Below are positions 56,267 through 64,000 of a DNA stretch of 64,000 bases, piece by piece. Both the position numbers and the translations under genes were made by a program. Below the pieces are notes generated by a model that did not search any database, had not been told where the DNA came from, and saw only the letters and a list, made by a program, of their open reading frames with translations. The DNA is taken from the NCBI RefSeq assembly GCF_000828055.2, contig NZ_CP010523.2, positions 1,550,001 through 1,614,000 of the forward strand, written 5' to 3'. Numbering within the stretch: position 1 is the first letter of the stretch; the number at the start of each line of letters is the position of its first letter. Source of the stretch: Klebsiella variicola. Lineage in GTDB: Bacteria > Pseudomonadota > Gammaproteobacteria > Enterobacterales > Enterobacteriaceae.

Positions 56267-56986
56267 ATGCGACTTGATAAGTTTATCGCTCAGCAGCTTG
56301 GCGTCAGCCGGGCTATTGCCGGGCGTGAAATCCGCGGCAGCCGTGTTACCGTGGACGGCGACATTGTGAAAGATGCCTCTTTTAAGCTCCAGCCAGAGCA
56401 CGAGGTGGAATATGATGGCAATACGCTGACCCAGCAGAACGGCCCCCGTTATTTTATGCTGAACAAGCCGCAGGGTTACGTCTGTTCCACCGACGATCCC
56501 GATCATCCGACTATCCTTTATTTCCTCGATGAGCCGGTGGCGCACAAGCTGCACGCCGCCGGGCGCCTGGATATCGACACCACCGGGCTGGTGCTGATGA
56601 CCGATGACGGCCAGTGGTCGCACCGCATTACCTCGCCGCGCCACCATTGTGAAAAAACCTATCTGGTGGAGCTGGAAAGCCCGCTGGCGGAAGGGACCGC
56701 AGAGCTGTTTGCCAAAGGCGTCCAGTTGCACAATGAAAAAGATCTCACTAAGCCGGCAGTGCTGGAAGTGATCACCCCGACCGAAGTGCGCCTGACCATC
56801 AGCGAAGGGCGCTACCATCAGGTGAAACGCATGTTCGCCGCCGTGGGCAACCATGTGGTTGGCCTGCACCGGGAGCGCATCGGCGATATCCTGCTGGATG
56901 ACGCGCTGGCGCCGGGTGAATATCGTCCGCTGACGGAAACGGAAATCGCCAGCGTAGGCGCCCCGCAGGCACGGAGTAAAACGTGA
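56267..56986 (+). CDS. rsuA: 16S rRNA pseudouridine(516) synthase RsuA
   Basis: Makes pseudouridine 516 in 16S rRNA. The 239-residue product has an N-terminal S4 RNA-binding domain ([20 protein letters not shown]) and the synthase domain with catalytic Asp in [20 protein letters not shown] (about residue 102). [20 protein letters not shown] then [13 protein letters not shown] complete the fold. It is slightly longer than E. coli (231) through its C-terminal tail. The stop overlaps the bcr GTG start by four bases (GTGA). Confidence 0.96.
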   Translation: MRLDKFIAQQLGVSRAIAGREIRGSRVTVDGDIVKDASFKLQPEHEVEYDGNTLTQQNGPRYFMLNKPQGYVCSTDDPDHPTILYFLDEPVAHKLHAAGRLDIDTTGLVLMTDDGQWSHRITSPRHHCEKTYLVELESPLAEGTAELFAKGVQLHNEKDLTKPAVLEVITPTEVRLTISEGRYHQVKRMFAAVGNHVVGLHRERIGDILLDDALAPGEYRPLTETEIASVGAPQARSKT

Positions 56987-58179
56987 CAGTGAAGCAGAAT
57001 TCTTCTCTGGGAATTGTGTTTATCCTCGGCCTGCTGGCCATGCTGATGCCGCTGTCGATCGATATGTATCTTCCGGCGCTGCCGGTGATCGCCGCCCAGT
57101 ACAACGTCCCGGACGGCAGCGCGCAGATGACGCTCAGCACCTATATCCTGGGCTTTGCGCTGGGTCAGCTGCTGTACGGGCCGATGGCAGACAGCCTTGG
57201 TCGCAAGCCGGTGATCCTCGGCGGGACGCTGGTGTTCGCCGCGGCGGCGGTGGCCTGCGCCCTTTCGCAGACCATCGATATGCTCATTGTCATGCGTTTC
57301 TTCCACGGTCTGGCGGCCGCGGCCGCCAGCGTGGTGATCAACGCCCTTATGCGCGATATCTATCCGAAAGATGAGTTTTCACGGATGATGTCGTTTGTCA
57401 TGCTGGTGACGACCATTGCGCCGCTGGTGGCGCCGATGGTCGGCGGGGCGGTGCTGGTCTGGTTTAGCTGGCATGCCATCTTCTGGATCCTCGCGCTGGT
57501 GGCCCTGCTCGCCTCGCTGATGATCGGCCTGTTTATCCGCGAAACGCTGCCAGCTGACAGGCGTCAGCCGTTCCATCTGCGCACCACGCTGGGTAATTTT
57601 GCCATCCTGTTCCGTCACAAGCGGGTGCTGAGCTATATGCTGGCGAGCGGCTTTAGCTTCGCCGGCATGTTCTCTTTCCTCAGTGCCGGGCCTTTCGTCT
57701 ATATCAATATTAACCACGTTGCGCCTCAGCACTTTGGTTACTATTTTGCGCTGAACATTGTTTTCCTGTTCCTGATGACCATGTTCAACAGCCGGTTTGT
57801 GCGGCGGGTGGGGGCGTTGCGCATGTTCCGGGCCGGGCTGTGGATCCAGTTTGCCATGGCGGTATGGATGGTGGTTTGCGCGCTGCTGGACGTCGGCTTC
57901 TGGTCGCTGGTGATCGGCGTGGCGGCCTTTGTCGGCTGCGTATCGATGGTGTCGTCTAACGCCATGGCGGTGATCCTCGATGAGTTTCCGCATATGGCCG
58001 GCACCGCTTCGTCACTGGCCGGAACGTTTCGTTTTGGTATCGGGGCGATCATTGGCGCGCTGCTGTCGATGGCGACGTTTACCACCGCCTGGCCAATGCT
58101 GATCTCTATTGCCTTCTGCGCAACCTGTTCTATTTTCTTCTCGCTTTACGCTTCCCGTCGGCGAAAAATCGCACACTAG
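56983..58179 (+). CDS. bcr: Bicyclomycin/sulfonamide efflux transporter Bcr
   Basis: DHA1-type 12-helix drug:proton antiporter of the inner membrane exporting bicyclomycin, sulfathiazole and cysteine-type compounds. The 398-residue product starts with GTG overlapping rsuA and carries family motifs: [20 protein letters not shown], motif [19 protein letters not shown], motif [21 protein letters not shown] and [16 protein letters not shown]. The rsuA-bcr pair is conserved with E. coli. It is followed by a terminator. Confidence 0.95.
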   Translation: MTVKQNSSLGIVFILGLLAMLMPLSIDMYLPALPVIAAQYNVPDGSAQMTLSTYILGFALGQLLYGPMADSLGRKPVILGGTLVFAAAAVACALSQTIDMLIVMRFFHGLAAAAASVVINALMRDIYPKDEFSRMMSFVMLVTTIAPLVAPMVGGAVLVWFSWHAIFWILALVALLASLMIGLFIRETLPADRRQPFHLRTTLGNFAILFRHKRVLSYMLASGFSFAGMFSFLSAGPFVYININHVAPQHFGYYFALNIVFLFLMTMFNSRFVRRVGALRMFRAGLWIQFAMAVWMVVCALLDVGFWSLVIGVAAFVGCVSMVSSNAMAVILDEFPHMAGTASSLAGTFRFGIGAIIGALLSMATFTTAWPMLISIAFCATCSIFFSLYASRRRKIAH

Positions 58180-58190
58180 GTCACATTTTC

Positions 58191-58212
58191 AGGGGCGAAA
58201 TCGCCCCTTTCT
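58191..58212 (+). terminator. bcr intrinsic terminator
   Basis: AGGGGCGA aa TCGCCCCT followed by TTCTT, 11 bases after the bcr stop. The remaining gap to 58509 holds the yejG promoter region and no gene. Confidence 0.75.
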
Positions 58213-58509
58213 TGATACATGTCAACCAGAATGAGCTTCAGGGTTCTGCGATTTGTTTCCTTTATGTAAAATCAATTAGTGTAAAAAGTCGCATTGTTGC
58301 GATAAAAAAGTTGTTTTGGATCACAGAAACGGGTACATATAGCGCCAATCGGCTCGCCGGGTATAAAAATAACGCGCTGGATTATAAGTGCTTAGCCCTG
58401 GCCCGCCGCGGCTGTAAACGTTTTCTGCGTCAAGGCAGGACTATTTGTCAACAGTGTGTTAATATTGATGTAAATTTATTGTGAAGCCTTTTGCTTCCGG
58501 GGAAACCAC

Positions 58510-58854
58510 GTGAATACACAACAACTCTCTATCGTACACCGTCTGCCGCAGAGCTATCGCTGGCTGGCCGGTTTTGCGGGTTCCAGAGTTGAACCGATTC
58601 CGCAAAACGGCGCGCAGAACGAGAACAGTCTCGTTGCCCTGAAGTTGCTGAGTCCGGACGGTGAGAAAGCCTGGCCGGTTATGCATAAGCTCAGCCAGGC
58701 GTTAAGCGACATCGAAGTCGACTGTTCAGTCCTTGAGTGCGAAGGCGAACCGTGCCTGTTCGTTAACCTGCAGGATGAATTCGCCGCCACCTGTCGTCTG
58801 AAAAATTTTGGCGTGGCCATCGCCGAGCCCTTCTCCGGCAACAACCCCTTCTGA
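58510..58854 (+). CDS. yejG: YejG family protein
   Basis: A conserved 114-residue cytoplasmic protein of unknown function; E. coli YejG is the same length and nearly colinear ([54 protein letters not shown]). The start is GTG at 58510 with GGGGAA upstream. It is convergent with yejF, with only three bases between the stop codons. Confidence 0.94.
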   Translation: MNTQQLSIVHRLPQSYRWLAGFAGSRVEPIPQNGAQNENSLVALKLLSPDGEKAWPVMHKLSQALSDIEVDCSVLECEGEPCLFVNLQDEFAATCRLKNFGVAIAEPFSGNNPF

Positions 58855-58857
58855 CCG

Positions 58858-60447
58858 TCAGCTCAGCGCCAGCAGCTGGCGGGTATACTCGTGCCGGGGT
58901 GCGCTGAAGACGGACTGGCACTCGCCCTGTTCAACCACCTCTCCCTGACGCAGCACCATCACCTGATGACACAGCGCCCGCACCACGCGTAAATCATGAC
59001 TGATAAAAATATAGGCCAGCTGATGCTTTTGCTGTAATGCTTTCAGCAGATTCAGGATCTGCGCCTGAACGGTTTTGTCCAGCGATGAGGTCGGCTCGTC
59101 GAGGACGATCAGCTGCGGCTTGACGATCAACGCTCTGGCGATGGCGATACGCTGCCGCTGGCCACCGGAGAACGCCGCCGGGTAGCGCTGGCGGCTGGCC
59201 GGGTCGAGCCCAACCTCCTGCATGGCAAGGATCACTGCCTGTTCGCGTTCGGCTGCCGTCAGCGTCGGCTGGTGGACGCGCAAGCCTTCCTCAATGATCT
59301 GCTGCGCCGTCAGGCGCGGATTGAGCGACGAGTTCGGATCCTGAAAAACTACCTGCATTTGTCGGCGCAGCGGCAGCAGCTGTCGACGGTTACGCCCCTG
59401 AATCGGCTGGCCGGCAAAGGTTATCCTGCCCTCGGATGAGATCAGGCGCAGCAGCGCCAGACCGGTGGTGCTTTTTCCCGATCCCGATTCGCCCACCAGG
59501 CCCAGCGTCTCGCCGGCGCGTAGCTGAAAACTGAGGCTGTTGACCACCCGATGGTGATCGACCACCCGGCGCAGGATCCCTTTGCGAACAGGAAATGCCA
59601 CGTTTAAATCATCCGCCTGCAGCAGCACCGGGGCATCGACGGCCAGCGGCACCGGCTCACCGTCTGGTTCGCTATCCAGCAGGCGTTGGGTGTAGGGATG
59701 CGCCGGCGCGCTGAACAGCGCCCGACAGTCATTTTGTTCCACACAGCGGCCGTTCTGCATCACCGCTACTCGGTCAGCCAGCTGACGGACAATGCTCAGG
59801 TTATGGGTGATAAACAGCAACCCCATGTTCAGCTCCCGCTTTAGCTCGCGCAGCAGCTGCAGGATCTGCGCCTGCACTGACACGTCCAGGGCGGTGGTCG
59901 GTTCGTCGGCGATCAGCAACTCCGGGCGCGTCAGCAGCGCCATGGCGATCATCACCCGCTGGCGCTCGCCGCCGGAGAGCTGATGCGGATAGTCCGCCAG
60001 ACGCCGCGGCGCCTGACGGATCCCGACGCGCTCCAGGCAGTCGAGGATCTCCCCGCGCGCCGCCTCTTTGCGCATTCCCCGGTGTAACGACAGCACCTCA
60101 TAGAGCTGTTTTTCCAGGGTATGCAGGGGGTTGAGCGACACCATTGGCTCCTGAAAGATCATCGCGATCCGGTTGCCGCGCACGCCGCGCAGGGTCGACT
60201 CCTCAGCATGCAGCAGCGACTGGCCATGAAAGCGGATATCGCCGCTGGGGTAGCTGGCCGGCGGGGTGGGGAGCAGTCGCAGCACCGACAGCGCGGAGAT
60301 GCTTTTTCCTGAGCCGGATTCGCCCACCAGCGCCAGCGTCTCACCAACTGCCACCTCGAGCGACAGATTGTGCACCACGGTCTGCGTCTCGCCCTGCTGG
60401 CGAAAGGCAATAGAGAGATTGTCGATAGCTAACAGCGGGTGGGTCAT
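58858..60447 (-). CDS. yejF: Peptide ABC importer ATPase YejF (tandem ATP-binding domains)
   Basis: Energises the YejABEF oligopeptide importer, the route by which microcin C enters cells. The start at 60447 ([20 protein letters not shown]) yields 529 residues as in E. coli. Two complete cassettes are visible: Walker [14 protein letters not shown] and [13 protein letters not shown], signatures [16 protein letters not shown] and [15 protein letters not shown], Walker [13 protein letters not shown] and [12 protein letters not shown]. It is last gene of the yejA-B-E-F operon and starts one base after the yejE stop. Confidence 0.97.
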   Translation of the reverse strand: MTHPLLAIDNLSIAFRQQGETQTVVHNLSLEVAVGETLALVGESGSGKSISALSVLRLLPTPPASYPSGDIRFHGQSLLHAEESTLRGVRGNRIAMIFQEPMVSLNPLHTLEKQLYEVLSLHRGMRKEAARGEILDCLERVGIRQAPRRLADYPHQLSGGERQRVMIAMALLTRPELLIADEPTTALDVSVQAQILQLLRELKRELNMGLLFITHNLSIVRQLADRVAVMQNGRCVEQNDCRALFSAPAHPYTQRLLDSEPDGEPVPLAVDAPVLLQADDLNVAFPVRKGILRRVVDHHRVVNSLSFQLRAGETLGLVGESGSGKSTTGLALLRLISSEGRITFAGQPIQGRNRRQLLPLRRQMQVVFQDPNSSLNPRLTAQQIIEEGLRVHQPTLTAAEREQAVILAMQEVGLDPASRQRYPAAFSGGQRQRIAIARALIVKPQLIVLDEPTSSLDKTVQAQILNLLKALQQKHQLAYIFISHDLRVVRALCHQVMVLRQGEVVEQGECQSVFSAPRHEYTRQLLALS

Positions 60448-60448
60448 A

Positions 60449-61474
60449 TTACACCGCCTTACTCGGGTCAAAGGCGTCGCGAACCGCTTCACCAATAAAA
60501 ATCAGTAGCGTCAGCAGTACGGCGACGGAGAGAAACGCGGCAATGCCCAGCCAGGGCGCCTGCAGGTTGTTTTTTCCCTGCAGCAGCAGCTCGCCGAGAG
60601 AGGGGGAGCCAAGCGGCAGACCGAAGCCGAGAAAATCCAGCGACGTCAGGGTGGTAATGGAGCTGCACAAGATAAAAGGCAGGAAGGTGAGGGTCGCCAC
60701 CATTGCGTTAGGCAACATATGCCGCAGGATGATCTGCCGGTCGCTGACCCCGAGCGCCTGCGCCGCCCGGATGTAGTCGTAGTTGCGGGTGCGAAGAAAT
60801 TCAGCGCGCACCACGCCCACCAGCGTCATCCAGCCAAAAAGGACGGTGATCGCCAGCAACCACCAGAAGCCCGGCTGCACGACGCTGGAGAGCAGGATGA
60901 TCAGAAACAGGGTCGGCATCCCGGACCAGACTTCGATAAAGCGCTGGCCCCAGAGGTCGATTTTGCCGCCATAGTAACCCTGTATCGCCCCGGCCAGCAC
61001 TCCCAGCACGCTGGAGAACAGCGTCAGCAGCAGACCGAAGAGCACCGAGATGCGCGTACCATAGAGGATCCGCGCCAGCACATCGCCGCCGTTGGCGTCG
61101 GTGCCAAGCCAGTTGCTGGCCGAGGGCGGTGATGGAAAGGGGACGGTGCTGGCAAAATTAATCGTCGTGGCGCCGAAGCGCACCGGCGGCCATAGCGCCC
61201 AGCCGTGGGTGGACAGCTGGTGCTGCAGCCAGGGATCCTGATAGTCGGCGGCGGTAGCGAACGCGCCGCCAAAGGTTTGCTCGGTGTAGTTTTTTAACAC
61301 CGGAACATACAGCTGGCCCCGGTACTGCACCAGCAGCGGACGATCGTTGGCCAGCAGCTCGGCGCCGAGGCTGCAGAAGAAGAGAATTAAAAACAGCCAC
61401 AGCGACCAGTAGCCGCGACGGTTGTGACGAAAGCGCGCCCAGCGGGCCTGATTAACGGGACTGAAGAAAGACAT
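60449..61474 (-). CDS. yejE: Peptide ABC importer permease YejE
   Basis: DppC/OppC-type permease, 341 residues, equal to E. coli. After a cytoplasmic N terminus (FFSPVNQARWARFRHNRRGY) come a first helix, a long periplasmic loop and the membrane core. The substrate-side domain reads GTDANGGDVLARILYGTRIS and the EAA loop FLRTRNYDYIRAAQALGVSD then RQIILRHMLPNAMVATLTFL. One-base overlap with yejB (TAATG). Confidence 0.96.
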   Translation of the reverse strand: MSFFSPVNQARWARFRHNRRGYWSLWLFLILFFCSLGAELLANDRPLLVQYRGQLYVPVLKNYTEQTFGGAFATAADYQDPWLQHQLSTHGWALWPPVRFGATTINFASTVPFPSPPSASNWLGTDANGGDVLARILYGTRISVLFGLLLTLFSSVLGVLAGAIQGYYGGKIDLWGQRFIEVWSGMPTLFLIILLSSVVQPGFWWLLAITVLFGWMTLVGVVRAEFLRTRNYDYIRAAQALGVSDRQIILRHMLPNAMVATLTFLPFILCSSITTLTSLDFLGFGLPLGSPSLGELLLQGKNNLQAPWLGIAAFLSVAVLLTLLIFIGEAVRDAFDPSKAV

Positions 61475-62568
61475 TAGCGGCCCTCAAAATCAATGCGCGG
61501 GTCGACCAGCGTATAGCTGATATCGCTGACGATATTCAGCAGCAGGCCAATCAGAGTGAAAATATAGAGCGTGCCGAACATCACCGGATAGTCGCGGGAG
61601 ACCGTCGCTTCATAGCCCAGCAGACCCAGGCCGTTCAGCGAGAACATCACTTCGATCAGCAGCGAACCGGTAAAGAACATACTAATAAAGGTGGCCGGGA
61701 AGCCGGCGATCACCAGCAGCATGGCGTTGCGGAACACATGTCCCCAGAGGATCTGTTTCTCACCGACGCCTTTGGCGCGGGCGGTGACCACATACTGTTT
61801 GCGGATCTCATCGAGGAAGCTGTTTTTGGTCAGCATGGTCAGGGCGGCAAAGCCGCCGATCACCGTCGCCAGCACCGGCAGGGTGATGTGCCACAGGTAA
61901 TCGAGGATCTTCTGATACCAGGGAAGGGTGTCGAAGTTCGGTGAGACCAGACCGCGCAGCGGGAAGAGGTCGAAATAGCTGCCGCCGGCAAAAATCACGA
62001 TCAGCAGGATGGCGAACAGAAAGGCGGGGATCGCATAGCCAATAATAATCAGCGTGCTGCTCCAGATGTCAAAGCGGCTGCCGTTGCTGACCGCTTTGCG
62101 AATACCCAGCGGAATGGAAACCAGGTAGATAATCAGCGTACTCCACAGTCCGAGGCTCACCGAGACCGGCAGGCTGTCTTTAATCAGCTGCAGTACTGAG
62201 GCGCTGCGAAACAGGCTGTCGCCAAAATCAAAGCGCAGATAATCGCCCAGCATCTTCAGGTAACGCTCGTGCAGCGGCTTGTCAAAGCCGTAGCGGTGGG
62301 TGATCTCGGCGATGACTTCCGGATCAAGGCCCCGCCCACCGCGATAGTGCCCCTCGCTGATGTTCCCTGCGCCGGTTCGGGCATGGCTGGCGCCCATCCC
62401 GCCGTCGCCGGCACCCGGCATCCCGCCGTGCTGACCAAATTCGATGGCGGCGATGGCCTGATCGACCGGGCCGCCGGGTGCGATTTGCACAATAAAAAAG
62501 TTAATGGTGATGATGGCCCACAGGGTGGGGATCACTAACAGCAAACGGCGGATCAGGTAGCTGCCCAT
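61474..62568 (-). CDS. yejB: Peptide ABC importer permease YejB
   Basis: DppB/OppB-type permease, 364 residues, same as E. coli. The N-terminal helix [20 protein letters not shown] is followed by a long Gly-rich periplasmic stretch ([20 protein letters not shown]). The EAA loop is [20 protein letters not shown] then [19 protein letters not shown]. It forms the channel with YejE. It starts 9 bases after the yejA stop. Confidence 0.96.
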   Translation of the reverse strand: MGSYLIRRLLLVIPTLWAIITINFFIVQIAPGGPVDQAIAAIEFGQHGGMPGAGDGGMGASHARTGAGNISEGHYRGGRGLDPEVIAEITHRYGFDKPLHERYLKMLGDYLRFDFGDSLFRSASVLQLIKDSLPVSVSLGLWSTLIIYLVSIPLGIRKAVSNGSRFDIWSSTLIIIGYAIPAFLFAILLIVIFAGGSYFDLFPLRGLVSPNFDTLPWYQKILDYLWHITLPVLATVIGGFAALTMLTKNSFLDEIRKQYVVTARAKGVGEKQILWGHVFRNAMLLVIAGFPATFISMFFTGSLLIEVMFSLNGLGLLGYEATVSRDYPVMFGTLYIFTLIGLLLNIVSDISYTLVDPRIDFEGR

Positions 62569-62577
62569 GGGATGTCC

Positions 62578-64000
62578 TTAACGTCTGTCCGCGGGGAGGG
62601 TGGCCGCTTTGTTCACGTCGTACCACCAGGTATCGAGCCCGGAGGAATAAATGGGGCGGGTCTCGGGGAAAGAGAACTTATTCCACCACGCGGTGCGGTC
62701 CTGCGCCATATACCACATCGGCAGCATGTAGTTATTCCAGGTGAGCACGCGGTCCAGCGCCCGACCGAGGGGGATCAGTTTCTGCTTATTGCCCTGCCAC
62801 TGCAGGATCTGCGCAATCAGCTTATCCACTACCGGGCTTTGCACCCCCGGTGCGTTATAGCTGGAGTGAATATAGTCTGAGGCCCAGGAGATTTGCAGGT
62901 CGGTGCCGGGCCAGGGCATGGCACGCCACAGGCTCGGCATCATGTCGTAATCACGGCTGCGGCGACGGTTGCTGTACTGCGAGTTATCAACCTGACGAAT
63001 ATCCATGACGATCCCCAGGCGCTGCAGGTTGTGCTGAAACGGCAGCACCCAGCGGTCATTGCCACCGGCTGGCATCAGCAGTTCAAAGCGCAGCGGCTTG
63101 CCGGTGGCGGCGTTGACCCGGCGCTGGTTTTTTACCGTCCAACCCGCCGCATTGAGCAGGGCGTCGGCTTTGAGTAAGTTGTCGCGGTCGAAGCCATCGC
63201 CACGGGAGACCGGCGGCTGGTAAACCTGGCTGAAGACCTCCGGGGGCAGTTCGTTTTTCATCGGCGTCAGCAGGGCCAGCTCGGCGGCGTCGGGCAGGCT
63301 GCGGGCGGCATATTCGGTGTTCTGGAAATAGCTGTTGGCGCGCTGATAGGCGCTGTAAAACAGCGCCTTGTTCATCCATTCAAAATCGAACGCCAGGGTA
63401 ATGGCCTCCCGCACCCGGCGATCGGCAAAAACCGGGCGCTGAATATTGAACGCCAGCCACTGGGTATCCTGCGCCGAGGTATTTGTATGCTCATCTTTAA
63501 TAATGTAGCCGCGGCTGAAGTTGCGACCGACGTAGCGGGTAGCCCAGTTTTTGGCGACGGTCTCTTCCCGGCGATCGACGGCTCCCGCTTTAAAGGCTTC
63601 GAAAGCGACATTGTCGTCGAGATAATAGTCATAGCGCAGCGTATCGAAATTCCAGCGACCCCGGTTGACCGGCTGGTCGGCCGCCCAGTAGTCGGCGACG
63701 CGTGAATAAGTAATGTATTGCCCCATTCGCCAGGCGCTGATGCGGTATGGCCCGCTGGCCAGCGGCGGCTTCGACAGCGGGTCGCTGAGTTTGTGCTGGC
63801 GCCAGAACGACTCAGGCATCACCGGCAGGCTCAGCAGACTCAGCATGTTCTCTTTGCCGGGCTGGCCGAGGTCGATTCGTACGGTCAACGGGGCGATGGC
63901 CTTAACGGTGGTGCCTTTATAAAACAAACGGAACTGTGGCACCCCTTCGGTCATAAACTTGTTGAAGGTAAATGCAACGTCCCGGGCGGTGATTGGCGTG
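62578..64000 (-). CDS. yejA: Peptide ABC importer binding protein YejA (5' end beyond window)
   Basis: Periplasmic family-5 solute-binding protein that delivers microcin C and N-formylated peptides to YejBEF. About 474 of roughly 600 codons are visible, running off the right edge toward the N terminus, so the signal peptide is not seen. The first visible residues TPITARDVAFTFNKFMTEGV and the later blocks SGPYRISAWRMGQYITYSRV, TQWLAFNIQRPVFADRRVRE and ITLAFDFEWMNKALF match E. coli YejA. The C terminus ends WYDVNKAATLPADRR. Confidence 0.96.
   Translation of the reverse strand, partial: TPITARDVAFTFNKFMTEGVPQFRLFYKGTTVKAIAPLTVRIDLGQPGKENMLSLLSLPVMPESFWRQHKLSDPLSKPPLASGPYRISAWRMGQYITYSRVADYWAADQPVNRGRWNFDTLRYDYYLDDNVAFEAFKAGAVDRREETVAKNWATRYVGRNFSRGYIIKDEHTNTSAQDTQWLAFNIQRPVFADRRVREAITLAFDFEWMNKALFYSAYQRANSYFQNTEYAARSLPDAAELALLTPMKNELPPEVFSQVYQPPVSRGDGFDRDNLLKADALLNAAGWTVKNQRRVNAATGKPLRFELLMPAGGNDRWVLPFQHNLQRLGIVMDIRQVDNSQYSNRRRSRDYDMMPSLWRAMPWPGTDLQISWASDYIHSSYNAPGVQSPVVDKLIAQILQWQGNKQKLIPLGRALDRVLTWNNYMLPMWYMAQDRTAWWNKFSFPETRPIYSSGLDTWWYDVNKAATLPADRR

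Overview
The window is a chromosomal segment from an enterobacterium of the Klebsiella pneumoniae complex. The reasons are proteins nearly identical in length to E. coli orthologues (GlpT, NrdAB, GyrA, RcsBCD, YejABEF), a porin that reads as OmpK36 (OmpC), GC-rich third positions, and two transporters absent at this place in E. coli K-12 (MgtE and a SulP protein). No prophage, CRISPR array, integrase or intact insertion sequence is visible.

Layout. 1-4.3 kb: glpA (cut by the left edge) divergent from glpT-glpQ, with a GlpR-like operator and a CRP-like site between them. 4.3-4.8 kb: REP-like sequence and a GC-rich structured element without a convincing gene. 4.8-9.6 kb: aerobic ribonucleotide reductase nrdA-nrdB-yfaE with paired DnaA boxes and NrdR-like boxes, then ubiG. 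9.7-20.6 kb: gyrA, the Rcs phosphorelay (rcsC convergent with rcsD-rcsB), micF and ompC/ompK36. 20.7-31.8 kb: apbE, the ada-alkB alkylation-repair operon, yojI, mgtE, a SulP transporter, mqo, eco and an AI-2E family protein.

31.8-46.6 kb is the accessory part, lying between the AI-2E gene and a tRNA-Pro(GGG) gene. It begins with a decayed IS3-family transposase and holds two metabolic modules. Module A (32.5-40.7 kb) has two paralogous LysR regulators, a HAD protein, a YheO/DauR-like regulator, a DAACS-type acidic amino acid symporter, RidA, an ornithine cyclodeaminase/mu-crystallin family reductase and a DSD1/D-threonine-aldolase-fold PLP enzyme. I propose that it takes up and degrades a beta-hydroxyaspartate-like amino acid through iminosuccinate. 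Module B (41.9-46.5 kb) is an amino acid ABC importer followed by an ATC-hydrolase family protein and a divergent ProC-like reductase. It may import and process a cyclic amino acid such as a thiazoline carboxylate. Remnants of an AraC-type regulator and of other genes lie at the edges.

46.7-64 kb returns to core order: proL, lapC/yejM, yejL, yejK, an accessory stretch (DeoR regulator, NudK-like hydrolase, beta-lactamase-fold hydrolase with a divergent LysR), rplY, radD, rsuA, bcr, yejG and the microcin C-type peptide importer yejF-yejE-yejB-yejA (yejA cut by the right edge). Two known resistance positions look wild type: GyrA Ser83/Asp87, and OmpK36 loop 3 without a Gly-Asp insertion.
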